A stretch of DNA of 44,196 bases, taken from positions 1 through 44,196 of the forward strand of contig JAFAOU010000066.1 in the NCBI GenBank assembly GCA_019247495.1. Direction: 5' to 3'. This DNA is from Acidobacteriota bacterium. Lineage in GTDB: Bacteria > Acidobacteriota > Thermoanaerobaculia > Gp7-AA8. Below, piece by piece: positions 1-9,647 of the stretch (positions are counted from its first letter, which is position 1; every line of letters begins with the position of its first letter). The translations under genes were made by a program, and so were the position numbers. The notes below the pieces were generated by a model. That model did no database searches, was not told the origin of the DNA, and saw only the letters and a program-made list of their open reading frames with translations.

Positions 1-168
1 GATGCCGGAACGCCCGAGGGCGGACTGCATCGTGCGGACGTGCGCGACGAGCGCGCCGGCACGTTCGTTACGGGTGAAACCTTTGGCGAGGTTGTACACC
101 TGCAACGCCTGCTGCACGACGTCCCAGCGCTCGCGGAACATGTTGTACCGAATGTCCCGCGCAAGCGC
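1..168 (-). pseudogene. 5'-truncated coding remnant running off the left edge
   Basis: On the minus strand an open frame of 56 codons runs from a TAG (complement of 169-171) to the left edge. It reads like real protein: charged and amphipathic, with RYNMFRERWDVVQQALQVY near its start and a helical continuation. The coding-like residues begin before the first ATG (complement of 139-141), with no start codon between the TAG and that ATG. The neighbouring DUF4062 gene ends only 6 bp away. I infer a resident gene that lost its 5' end when the neighbouring block arrived. The alternative is a short intact gene starting at 141. I do not recognise the family, and most of the gene lies outside the window. 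Confidence 0.4.
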
Positions 169-174
169 CTACGA

Positions 175-2529
175 CTACCATCCACGCTCAGTATCGGACA
201 ATTCTTGGTAGAAAGCACCGAGAAGCGGCACCGGCGCGAATAGGAGTCGGTCAAGCCAGCAAACCACATCATAGTAACGGTACTCTTGCTGGTATTTCTC
301 TAAGATTTCTTCCGCACGACTTGGATCGATCTTAACGATTTCGGCAGCGGCCAGAACTCGGGTCGACGCCTTTTCGTCGCGCAGCAGGCTGGAGAGAACT
401 TTTATTGCATGGCTCGACCTAGTTTTACGCAATCGGGCGAGAGCGGGTCGGATGGCTGTCGGGTTTCCGGATTTCAGCAAGGGCAATATCACTTTCTCGA
501 TATGCCCAGACAAATTCGTAGCGGCTACGGCCGTTTCTTCAGCGACACCGCCATACGACTTAAGCGCAACCTCCACGAGCGAGCCGGCATCTGCAGCAGT
601 TCCAAAGCGCCCTACCACTCTCGCGGCGGCGTCCCTAACTAATGCATCGCCGTGAGTAATGTATTCTTGGCCGAAATATAGGTCTCCCTTTTCGCCGCCG
701 ACGCCAAGCGCTCGAAGGGCAGCGGCGGTATACCGATTCCGAACAAAGGTTACTACATTAATATTGTCCGCCCAAGCCTTCTCGATTGACTGCGCGATTT
801 CGTCCGAAAACATCCGTCTTAATCCCAAGGACCACTGCTCTTGAAACGTCACCATTTGATCGCGGAGATCGCGCCTGACGCGACCAAGAAAGTCTTTTGG
901 ATATTGCAGAGCCGCCGCCTCATAGATTTCAGTGCTGTCTTCTCCATAGTATTCCAGCTTAACAAGAAGAGTTTCCAAAGGCAGCCGACGGTAATACGAC
1001 ACCACCAGCGATCGCATTTCGTCAGCACCGAGTCCTTCTAGAGCCTTCTTCATTGCGACTAGATCAATCTCGGCACCGGCGGCTAACAAGGATTCGTACA
1101 CAATCGATCGAACCTCGGTCGACGGATCTCTCAAAAGGGAAAAAGAAAGCGTATCCACGAGGTTGCCACCGAGCGCCAAGGCCTTTATTGCAGACTTACG
1201 AAGTACTTCATGACGACTTACGACGGCTCCCAAAAGCCCCGCAGCACTCGCGGTAGCGACGAACTCGGTTAGTGCCGATTTAACCCGGTCAGAAAGAACC
1301 CGCATCTCTTCTAATGCTTCGGTTACCGACTCGTCTCCGCGGCGAAGCCTCGCCGCTACCGCCGCTTCGAGAAGACCGCCGGCCGCTGCATCATCATCAT
1401 TTTGCGCCGCCAAGCCTTCAATAGAAGCTGGATCAGCAACGGCCGCCAGGTAATCGAGAGCCGCTTCTCTGAGGCTTGCGTTCCGCAGACATTGCGAAAT
1501 AATGGGTGCGACGTAAGGCTCGGCGGGCAGAATCTTAGCCATCCGTAAGATGTCTAAGGCGTTCTTCGCTACGCTTTCGTGATCCGCCGCGAATGCAAAC
1601 AATGCTGCTCCGATATCTCCGCTGAACCAGTACCAGCCGGGCACTCGCCGAAAGTCGTCAGCCACGACGGAACGAATGATGTGCACTCGCTCGAAGGCAG
1701 CCAAAATCACGTCCTTTCGCGATGAATAGAGTAGATTTGCCTCGTGAACTCCGAGGTGGGTGTCAGGATAGGTAATTGACATCGCAGCCGACGCGGTCAC
1801 CTGAAGATGCGCGACTACAAGTGGCCCCTCTTTATCTGGCCATTGAATCCGAAGCGCATCCAGGCTTAGCGAGTTGATGAACTTGGCCACTTGGCGAAAC
1901 TGCGCCGACGGCACGGGCGAAACAGGAATGATGGATGCGGGCTCCGCCGAGATTACGGCTGTACTCGCCCTAACTGGGGATGCGATCGCACCTGAGTCGC
2001 CAGCGTCGCTCCGCGTTCGTTCGAGAACGAATGTAAGCAGCCATCGGCGAAAGAGCCCTTTCCATTCCTCTGAATCGTCGAAATCGCTAAAGAGAAAGTC
2101 GCGCCTATCAATCTGCTGCTGACGGAAATCGATCACACGGCGAAGTTGAGCACCGGGGTCTTTAAGATGGTCGTCACCAATGGACTTGAAGGATAGCCAC
2201 ATCTCTGGCGAACCGGTAATCGCGTGTCGCTCGCGTGCGCGCTCAAACTCTTCTTCAAATCCCGAGGAGTGAGTACCTGTAGCAGTTCCCCAATGACGCC
2301 ACATCAAGCCCACAAAAAGATCACAGCGATCCACATCTTTGTTAATGATCTGTTGCGGACGACCGACGCCTGGACGCGTATCTTCCCACCCAAGCAGCAC
2401 AATCTGGGTACTCAGGGACCTTATACACTCGTTTACTTCGTCGACGACATCACGCGCGATCTGACGCTCGTCGAGAAGATCGCCCGGCGAGGCCAAAAAA
2501 ATATGTATTACTTCGACAGCCTCTGGCAT
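175..2529 (-). CDS. DUF4062 domain / HEAT-like repeat protein
   Basis: 784-residue soluble protein without signal peptide or membrane segments. Residues ~7-160 look like a DUF4062 domain: a beta strand and loop VIHIFLASPGDL, an ERQ/D-rich helix, then CDLFVGLMWRHWG and an EEFERARE helix. DUF4062 is a Rossmann-like domain related to TIR/SLOG-type effectors and is often found at the N-terminus of STAND NTPases in conflict systems. No P-loop NTPase follows. From ~230 to 770 the protein is a run of degenerate alpha-helical pairs of HEAT/armadillo type (for example VRDAAARVVGRFGTAADAG), which usually bind protein or nucleic acid. The gene is AT-richer than its surroundings and abuts a truncated gene, which suggests horizontal acquisition. 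A role in phage defence is inference only. The ATG at 2527-2529 is the first in frame and has only a weak ribosome site. Confidence 0.75.
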   Translation of the reverse strand: MPEAVEVIHIFLASPGDLLDERQIARDVVDEVNECIRSLSTQIVLLGWEDTRPGVGRPQQIINKDVDRCDLFVGLMWRHWGTATGTHSSGFEEEFERARERHAITGSPEMWLSFKSIGDDHLKDPGAQLRRVIDFRQQQIDRRDFLFSDFDDSEEWKGLFRRWLLTFVLERTRSDAGDSGAIASPVRASTAVISAEPASIIPVSPVPSAQFRQVAKFINSLSLDALRIQWPDKEGPLVVAHLQVTASAAMSITYPDTHLGVHEANLLYSSRKDVILAAFERVHIIRSVVADDFRRVPGWYWFSGDIGAALFAFAADHESVAKNALDILRMAKILPAEPYVAPIISQCLRNASLREAALDYLAAVADPASIEGLAAQNDDDAAAGGLLEAAVAARLRRGDESVTEALEEMRVLSDRVKSALTEFVATASAAGLLGAVVSRHEVLRKSAIKALALGGNLVDTLSFSLLRDPSTEVRSIVYESLLAAGAEIDLVAMKKALEGLGADEMRSLVVSYYRRLPLETLLVKLEYYGEDSTEIYEAAALQYPKDFLGRVRRDLRDQMVTFQEQWSLGLRRMFSDEIAQSIEKAWADNINVVTFVRNRYTAAALRALGVGGEKGDLYFGQEYITHGDALVRDAAARVVGRFGTAADAGSLVEVALKSYGGVAEETAVAATNLSGHIEKVILPLLKSGNPTAIRPALARLRKTRSSHAIKVLSSLLRDEKASTRVLAAAEIVKIDPSRAEEILEKYQQEYRYYDVVCWLDRLLFAPVPLLGAFYQELSDTERGW

Positions 2530-2609
2530 AGGTCAAGTATCGAGCAAGACCATCTTGTACTTCTGTTAAACATATTCGCAATACTCGTCACGATTATTGG
2601 TGAATTCAT

Positions 2610-2637
2610 CAAGAAGAAGGGCGGCCAACGGCCGCCC
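2610..2637 (-). terminator. Rho-independent terminator after nrdJ
   Basis: Perfect 8-bp inverted repeat GGGCGGCC/GGCCGCCC (2619-2626 and 2630-2637) with a 3-nt loop. On the minus strand it is followed by TTCTTCTTG (2618-2610). It lies 23 bp past the nrdJ stop, in the right orientation to end the nrdJ transcript before the DUF4062 gene. Confidence 0.75.
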
Positions 2638-2660
2638 CTACATCCACTCTTAGAATGTCG

Positions 2661-5495
<2,835 letters not shown>

Positions 5496-5512
5496 GACCT
5501 GTTCTCCTTCTT

Positions 5513-5543
5513 CGAAGCAAAAGCGCCCCTACGCGGGGCGCTT
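5513..5543 (-). terminator. Terminator-like hairpin in the nrdJ leader
   Basis: Perfect 9-bp stem AAGCGCCCC/GGGGCGCTT (5521-5529 and 5535-5543) with a 5-nt loop. On the minus strand the stem runs into TTGCTTC, so the U-tract is short and interrupted. It lies after the stop of the 49-codon ORF (5567) and only 25 bp before the nrdJ ATG. It could end the small-ORF transcript, or act as an attenuator or processing hairpin in a common leader. Confidence 0.6.
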
Positions 5544-5566
5544 CGGGTGATTTGGATGCGTGTTCG

Positions 5567-5716
5567 TTAACGAGCGAGCCAGCGTGCGCTGGTGGGACGC
5601 GCCTGCGGAACCGGCGTTTTGACTTTGACAGTGACTTGGTACTCGCGAATCTGCAGTGAAACCGACCGCAAGGGATTCCGGGTGGCGAGACGGGAAACGT
5701 GCTTCAAATCCTTCAT
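5567..5716 (-). CDS. Small basic protein or leader peptide upstream of nrdJ
   Basis: 49 codons starting at ATG 5716 (MKDLKHVSRLATRNPL...) and ending ...SARWLAR. GGGAGG lies about 5 nt before this ATG, the best ribosome site in the region, so I chose it over in-frame ATGs at 5734 and 5830. The product is strongly basic (many Arg/Lys, few acidic residues), with a beta-prone middle (QIREYQVTVKVK) and a Pro/Arg-rich tail. No family is recognised. It lies between a TTGACA-type promoter and the hairpin before nrdJ. It may be an independent small protein (nucleic-acid binding is plausible from its charge) or a translated leader whose reading affects the hairpin. Confidence 0.55.
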   Translation of the reverse strand: MKDLKHVSRLATRNPLRSVSLQIREYQVTVKVKTPVPQARPTSARWLAR

Positions 5717-5756
5717 CAATCCTCCCACGCGCATCGCTGTCGTTGTTGTGCGAGAC

Positions 5757-5785
5757 AAGCTACGCCCGGTGGAAACGGATGTCAA
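5757..5785 (-). promoter_or_regulatory. Candidate sigma70 promoter for the small ORF/nrdJ
   Basis: On the minus strand a perfect TTGACA (-35, 5785-5780) is followed after exactly 17 bp by TAGCTT (5762-5757), a weak -10. This predicts transcription from about 5750, some 35 nt before the 49-codon ORF. The NrdR-like boxes end 9 bp upstream of the -35. Confidence 0.5.
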
Positions 5786-5793
5786 GTGAATGA

Positions 5794-5840
5794 CCACAAG
5801 ATGTTGTGGTCGTGTGCGGTCAGAACACAACCTGAAGCGT
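5794..5840 (-). promoter_or_regulatory. Pair of NrdR-box-like palindromes
   Basis: Box 1 at 5794-5809 is CCACAAGATGTTGTGG, matching 12 of 16 positions of an idealised NrdR box (ACACAATATATTGTGT) and forming a near-perfect palindrome (ACCACAA/TTGTGGT with a 4-nt centre). Box 2 at 5825-5840, ACACAACCTGAAGCGT, matches 10 of 16. Their starts are 31 bp apart. NrdR is the general repressor of ribonucleotide reductase genes, and its boxes characteristically occur as pairs about three helical turns apart. Box 1 is convincing alone; box 2 is weak and rests mainly on spacing. No nrdR gene is in the window. Confidence 0.6.
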
Positions 5841-5929
5841 AAGTATTCGCTAAATCAATGGGTTAGTCCACAGGAAGTAGACTGGATCTTGTGAGGTTCT
5901 CCGCCGTCTTTCCTCGGCTTCCCCGCAGG

Positions 5930-6005
5930 TTATCCACAGCCTTTTGCACAGTCTTTCGAGCGGTAATCCACAGAAAATCAGCGCATTTTCCACACGTTTT
6001 GCACA
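5930..6005 (+). promoter_or_regulatory. Array of five phased DnaA-box-like 9-mers
   Basis: Five same-strand matches to TTATNCACA: TTATCCACA 5930 (perfect), TTTTGCACA 5942, TAATCCACA 5964, TTTTCCACA 5986 and TTTTGCACA 5997 (one mismatch each). Start-to-start distances are 12, 22, 22 and 11 bp, putting all boxes on nearly one helix face. A weaker TAGTCCACA is at 5864. The stretch is T-rich compared with its surroundings. Such arrays occur in chromosomal origins and in DnaA-controlled promoters (E. coli nrdAB has DnaA boxes). Either role is possible here. Confidence 0.5.
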
Positions 6006-6160
6006 TCTTTTCCATGTGCAATTACACATCCCTTTTTCCGCAGGTTTTAAGGTGCGTTTCCGAAGGAAATAGCAGACTCGGCCGAAGAAAATTCTGGCGT
6101 GTGGGCTGGGAGGGTGGGAGGGCTGCGGAAAATGAGTGTGACACGTGGAACAGTCGTGCT

Positions 6161-6189
6161 ATCCGCAGATTACGCAGATGCAGCAGATG
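6161..6189. repeat. Short dispersed-repeat-like sequence
   Basis: The stretch starts ATCCGCAGATTACGCAGATG and goes on with a CAGCAGATG unit; it consists of related CGCAGAT/GCAGATG units. Similar sequences are commonly scattered between genes in GC-rich soil bacteria. It sits just past the end of the 6193-7239 gene. The rest of 5841-6192 has only the DnaA-like array; no convincing gene was seen there. Confidence 0.3.
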
Positions 6190-6192
6190 AAA

Positions 6193-7239
6193 TCAGTAGC
6201 CGCCGCCGGCGCCGGCGCCGCCGAATGATTTGTCGGTTGCCGATGTGGAGTCTTCGAGCACCGGGCCGGTGTGGGCGTGAGCCGGTGGCGCCGATCCGTG
6301 CGGGGCGACGGTGAGGATGCCGCCAATCTGCATCGCCTCATCGTAGGGATTCGTTGCGACGGTGGTGACGACGAGTCCGCGCGTTTTGCGGCGGAGCGCG
6401 CGTTCGAGCGTGACGGCAATCGCGAACACCGCGATCCCCGCGCCGATCAGTTTCGCCTCGGCCGGATAGTCGAAGAGCTGACGCAGCTCGATGGCGGCGC
6501 AGGCGATCGACAGCGTCGCGGAGATAAGCAGCACGCGATCGCGCCAGATGATGCCGGTGGCGAGCAGGATGGCCGCGGTGATGCCGAGGATGGCGGCGAC
6601 CTCGAGATTCATGACGAACGTCGTCTGAAACATGCGGAGCGCGATCGTCGACAGGTATCCGGTCACAGGCATCACGAGGGCCAGGCCGGCGAAGAGCCGC
6701 TCATTCGATGGGCGCTGCCACACGCGGCGGAGTGCGAATGCCGCGGCGATGGCGATCAGTGCGGCGACAGACATCGCGAGAATCGGCGTGTGATCCCATT
6801 TCGCAGCGACGTAGACGACCACCAGGATGGCGGCGAGCGCGCCGAAGAACTCGTTGCGCATCCGCCAGCCGGAGAGCGCGGCCGCCGCGGCGAAGACGAG
6901 AAGGGCTTCGACTTTTCCCTGGCTCGGCAGGCCGAAGATGAAGGCGAAGGTTCCGAAGAGCCAGAGCGCTGACTCGACGCCGGTTCGGAAGAAGCGGTGC
7001 TTGACGATCAGCCACTCCGCGGCGCCGATGGCGAGAACGGCGGTCAGGATTCCTTTCGGCAGCAGGAGCAGCGCGAAGAAGCCGAACGCCGCAGAAACCG
7101 CGATCGCGGCCAGGACGGTGAAGACGATCCGCAGCAGGAGGCCGTTGTGTCTCCACCCTGTCTCCGGCTGCGACGGCACCAGCTTCCTTACCGCGTCCGC
7201 GCGCTCCTCGGCGATTGACGGTCCGACCGGCCAATTCAT
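6193..7239 (-). CDS. Polytopic membrane protein, partner of the DUF2157-like protein
   Basis: 348 residues from ATG 7239. The ATG overlaps the stop of the upstream gene as ATGA, so the two are probably translationally coupled. After a ~30-residue cytoplasmic N-terminus there are about ten hydrophobic segments (for example IVFTVLAAIAVSAAFGFFALLLL), then a soluble C-terminal tail ending in a Gly-rich FGGAGAGGGY. The architecture resembles DUF4401-type proteins that accompany DUF2157 proteins in other bacteria; that assignment is by context and general look. Function is unknown. A longer reading from 7383 exists but would overlap the upstream gene by 148 bp. Confidence 0.65.
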   Translation of the reverse strand: MNWPVGPSIAEERADAVRKLVPSQPETGWRHNGLLLRIVFTVLAAIAVSAAFGFFALLLLPKGILTAVLAIGAAEWLIVKHRFFRTGVESALWLFGTFAFIFGLPSQGKVEALLVFAAAAALSGWRMRNEFFGALAAILVVVYVAAKWDHTPILAMSVAALIAIAAAFALRRVWQRPSNERLFAGLALVMPVTGYLSTIALRMFQTTFVMNLEVAAILGITAAILLATGIIWRDRVLLISATLSIACAAIELRQLFDYPAEAKLIGAGIAVFAIAVTLERALRRKTRGLVVTTVATNPYDEAMQIGGILTVAPHGSAPPAHAHTGPVLEDSTSATDKSFGGAGAGGGY

Positions 7240-8168
7240 GCTGCCCTCCGCAGCCGCGCGTGCGAAAGGAACAGTCCCACGATCGCGGCAATCGTCGAGA
7301 TGAGCATGTAGAAGGTGTTGAAGATCGGGTCGTGGATCACGTCGAGGACGGCAATGTCGATGGCGATCGTCCCGTACACCCACGCGTAGATGACGAAGGT
7401 GCCGTTCCGCGTGCGGCGGGCATAGAGCATTGATGCCGCGGCGAGAATGACCGTGAGGAGGCAGCCGGCCAGGCGCGTCTCTTTATGCGCGGCCAGCGCT
7501 AACGAGCCCCAGAAGGCGAAGTTCGCGGCGGCGTGATCGAAGAAGGAGCTGAAGGTCGTGGCCGGCCGCAGCTTCCGGTCGATGACGCGCCAGGCCACGA
7601 CGATCGCAGCGCAAACGAACGCGCGCCCGGCGGTGGCCTCGGGTGCGTCGAAGATGGCGTCGACGCTACGCCGTTCGATGCCGAGCCATGCGGCCAGCGA
7701 GGCCACCGACAGCGAAAGTACGAAACGCGATTGGAAGTAGTAGGCGGTAACCGCGTGGAGAATTGCCAGAAACAGAAAGTGGCGCGGCCAGCTGTCGCCG
7801 AGGAGATGGTAGTGGTGCTCGATGTAGCCGACGTCGGCGCTGGCGAGGAGCGCGGCGAGCAACAGGACGTAATCATCGACGAGCGACGCAGTGCGGCTCC
7901 GCTTCCAGTACGCCCAGGCGTAGCACGCCGCTGCAGCGAGTCCGATCCCCACCGCGATTGCGAGCGGACCGATATCGTCGAGATGTTTGGCGACGTACAC
8001 GCCAACGCCGGTGGTGATGAGCATGACGCCGGCCCACGTCAGGAGGCGAAGCTCGGGATAGATGCTGACGGCGTCGCGGCGCTCTCGCGCAATGAGAACC
8101 GCGGCGGTTTCGGCGTCGAGTGTGCCGCCGTCGCGCAGCAGCGCGAGCTCCGGCTCGAGAGTGATCAT
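7236..8168 (-). CDS. DUF2157-like polytopic membrane protein
   Basis: 310 residues. The N-terminal ~35 residues are soluble and helical (LDAETAAVLIARERRDAVS), as in the cytoplasmic helix of DUF2157 proteins. About nine hydrophobic segments follow, starting LLTWAGVMLITTGVGVYVA at ~43. It ends in a short basic tail (HARLRRAA). It is the first gene of a two-gene unit with the 6193-7239 gene (ATGA overlap) and is divergent from the ketosynthase gene, with 75 bp between starts. No catalytic motif is visible and the function is unknown. Confidence 0.65.
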   Translation of the reverse strand: MITLEPELALLRDGGTLDAETAAVLIARERRDAVSIYPELRLLTWAGVMLITTGVGVYVAKHLDDIGPLAIAVGIGLAAAACYAWAYWKRSRTASLVDDYVLLLAALLASADVGYIEHHYHLLGDSWPRHFLFLAILHAVTAYYFQSRFVLSLSVASLAAWLGIERRSVDAIFDAPEATAGRAFVCAAIVVAWRVIDRKLRPATTFSSFFDHAAANFAFWGSLALAAHKETRLAGCLLTVILAAASMLYARRTRNGTFVIYAWVYGTIAIDIAVLDVIHDPIFNTFYMLISTIAAIVGLFLSHARLRRAA

Positions 8169-8243
8169 GTGCGGGCGATTGTACGCGGCGGCGAGCGCGG
8201 CAGCTGGAAGAGTTGATCGATTTCTTCGCGTTGCTCAGCAGAC

Positions 8244-9473
8244 ATGAGGCGCGTCGTCGTCACAGGAATCGGCGTGATCTCGCCGCTCGGCAACGATCCC
8301 GATGCGCTGTTCTCCGCGTTGATGGAAGGGCGTTCGGGCGTTCGCGAGGTCATCACCGAGGGACCGAAAGGGACGAACTCGAACGCGGGCGGAGCCGCGG
8401 ACTTTGATCCGTCGCCGTACGTTCAGCGCCCCGACCAATACGACCGCGTCACGCAGTTTTCGATCGCCGCGGCATCGATGGCGGTGAAGGACGCCGGCAT
8501 CGAATTCACTGACGCGAACCGCAGCCGCGCCGGCGTGTCGTTCGGCACCGGCATGGGAACCGCGAACGCGCTCGAGGAGACATTCGCGCAATTGCTGCTG
8601 CGCGATCCCGATCGCGTCAAGCCGCTGACGGTGCTGAAGGTGATGAACAACGCACCCGCCGGCCACATCGCCATTCAACACGGGCTGGGCGGACCTGATC
8701 TCACGTACTCCTGCGCGTGCTCGTCGTCGTCGGTGTCGATCGGCGAGGCGTTCCGCCAGATTCGGCATGGCTACGCGGACGTGATGATCGCTGGCGGCGC
8801 CGAGGCGCCGTTGACGTTCGGGTTCTACAAATCGTGGGAAGCGATGCACGTGCTGGCGATCGCCGATCGCGCGAACTTCTCCGCCACCTGCCGGCCGTTC
8901 TCGAAGGATCGCACCGGACTCGTTCTCGGCGAAGGTGCCGGCATGGTCGTTCTCGAGGAGCGCGACTCCGCGATGCGCCGGGGCGCTCGCATCTACGGCG
9001 AATTGATCGGCTACGGCTCCAGCAACGATTACCAGCACATCACCAAGCCGTCCGTGGACGGCCAGGCGGCAGCGATGACGCTTGCTCTCGACGACGCGAA
9101 GATCGGCGCGGACGAGATCGGCTACATCAACGCGCACGGCACCGCGACGATGCTGAACGACGTCACCGAAACGCGCGCGATCAAGAAGGTCTTCGGCGAG
9201 CGCGCGTACAAACTCCCCGTCAGCTCGACGAAGTCGATGCACGGCCACCTCCTCGGCGGGGCCGGCGCGCTGGAGTTCGTCATCGCGCTGCTCGCGCTGG
9301 ACCGCAACGCCGTGCCCCCAACAGCGAACCTCGACGCGCCCGACCCCGACTGCGATCTCGATTACGTTCCCGGCCGCGGCCGAACGGACCAGGACCTCCG
9401 CTGCGTGATGTCGAATTCATTCGCCTTCGGCGGCACGAACGCAGTGCTCATCGCGAAGCGACTGTCATCCTGA
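8244..9473 (+). CDS. fabF: Beta-ketoacyl-ACP synthase II (FabF-type)
   Basis: 409 residues, usual length for FabF. It condenses acyl-ACP with malonyl-ACP in fatty acid elongation. It begins with the family signature RRVVVTGIGVISPLG. The catalytic triad is visible: Cys159 in SCACSSSSVSIG, His298 in NAHGTATMLND, and His335 in KSMHGHLLGGAG with Lys330. The nucleophile region is SCAC rather than the common TACA, so two cysteines flank one Ala; spacing to the following Ile-Gly puts the nucleophile at Cys159. The gene stands alone, without acpP, fabD or fabG, so it may be an accessory or pathway-specific synthase. Its last three codons and stop (CTG TCA TCC TGA) lie inside a dispersed repeat. No strong ribosome site is seen. 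Confidence 0.9.
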   Translation: MRRVVVTGIGVISPLGNDPDALFSALMEGRSGVREVITEGPKGTNSNAGGAADFDPSPYVQRPDQYDRVTQFSIAAASMAVKDAGIEFTDANRSRAGVSFGTGMGTANALEETFAQLLLRDPDRVKPLTVLKVMNNAPAGHIAIQHGLGGPDLTYSCACSSSSVSIGEAFRQIRHGYADVMIAGGAEAPLTFGFYKSWEAMHVLAIADRANFSATCRPFSKDRTGLVLGEGAGMVVLEERDSAMRRGARIYGELIGYGSSNDYQHITKPSVDGQAAAMTLALDDAKIGADEIGYINAHGTATMLNDVTETRAIKKVFGERAYKLPVSSTKSMHGHLLGGAGALEFVIALLALDRNAVPPTANLDAPDPDCDLDYVPGRGRTDQDLRCVMSNSFAFGGTNAVLIAKRLSS

Positions 9474-9584
9474 ACCGCTTGCATCGCCCGCACGCCGCCA
9501 CCCGTTCCGGGTTGGCAGGGAGGAGGTCCTTCGACCGTCCTACGGCGTTCCGCGCTTCGCGCTCCAACGCCTGCGGCGGCTCAG
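9462..9584 (+). repeat. Decayed copy of the 190-bp repeat unit
   Basis: Starts with CTGTCATCCTGA, then jumps to GCTTGCATCG and CGGGTTG (the centre of the intact units) and continues with the full right arm (AGGTCCTTCGACCGTCC, then GCGTTCCGCGCTTCGCGCTC, to GGCGGCTCAG). Compared with the copy at 37288-37477, most of the left arm is deleted and the right terminus no longer reads GGATGACAG. Orientation is the same as 37288-37477. It overlaps the end of fabF and supplies its stop codon. Confidence 0.8.
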
Positions 9585-9647
9585 AGCTTGTGAGGAAATC
9601 TGGCCTCAGACATTTAATCGCACGCGGAGAACTATCATCCTCCCGCC

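Noticed and set aside
5496..5830. Cobalamin riboswitch before the B12-dependent nrdJ
   Set aside because: I looked for a B12 box (a GCCACTG-type segment) and the surrounding stems and found none; the leader is largely taken by a small ORF and a simple hairpin.
6006..6060. DnaA-trio / unwinding element next to the DnaA-like boxes
   Set aside because: The stretch is T-rich, but I saw no convincing run of TAG-type triplets beside the boxes, so origin status is left open and not asserted.
5891..6190. Open frame of 99 codons over the DnaA-like array
   Set aside because: No family resemblance, no ribosome site, odd Arg/Cys/Phe composition; the region looks non-coding and regulatory.
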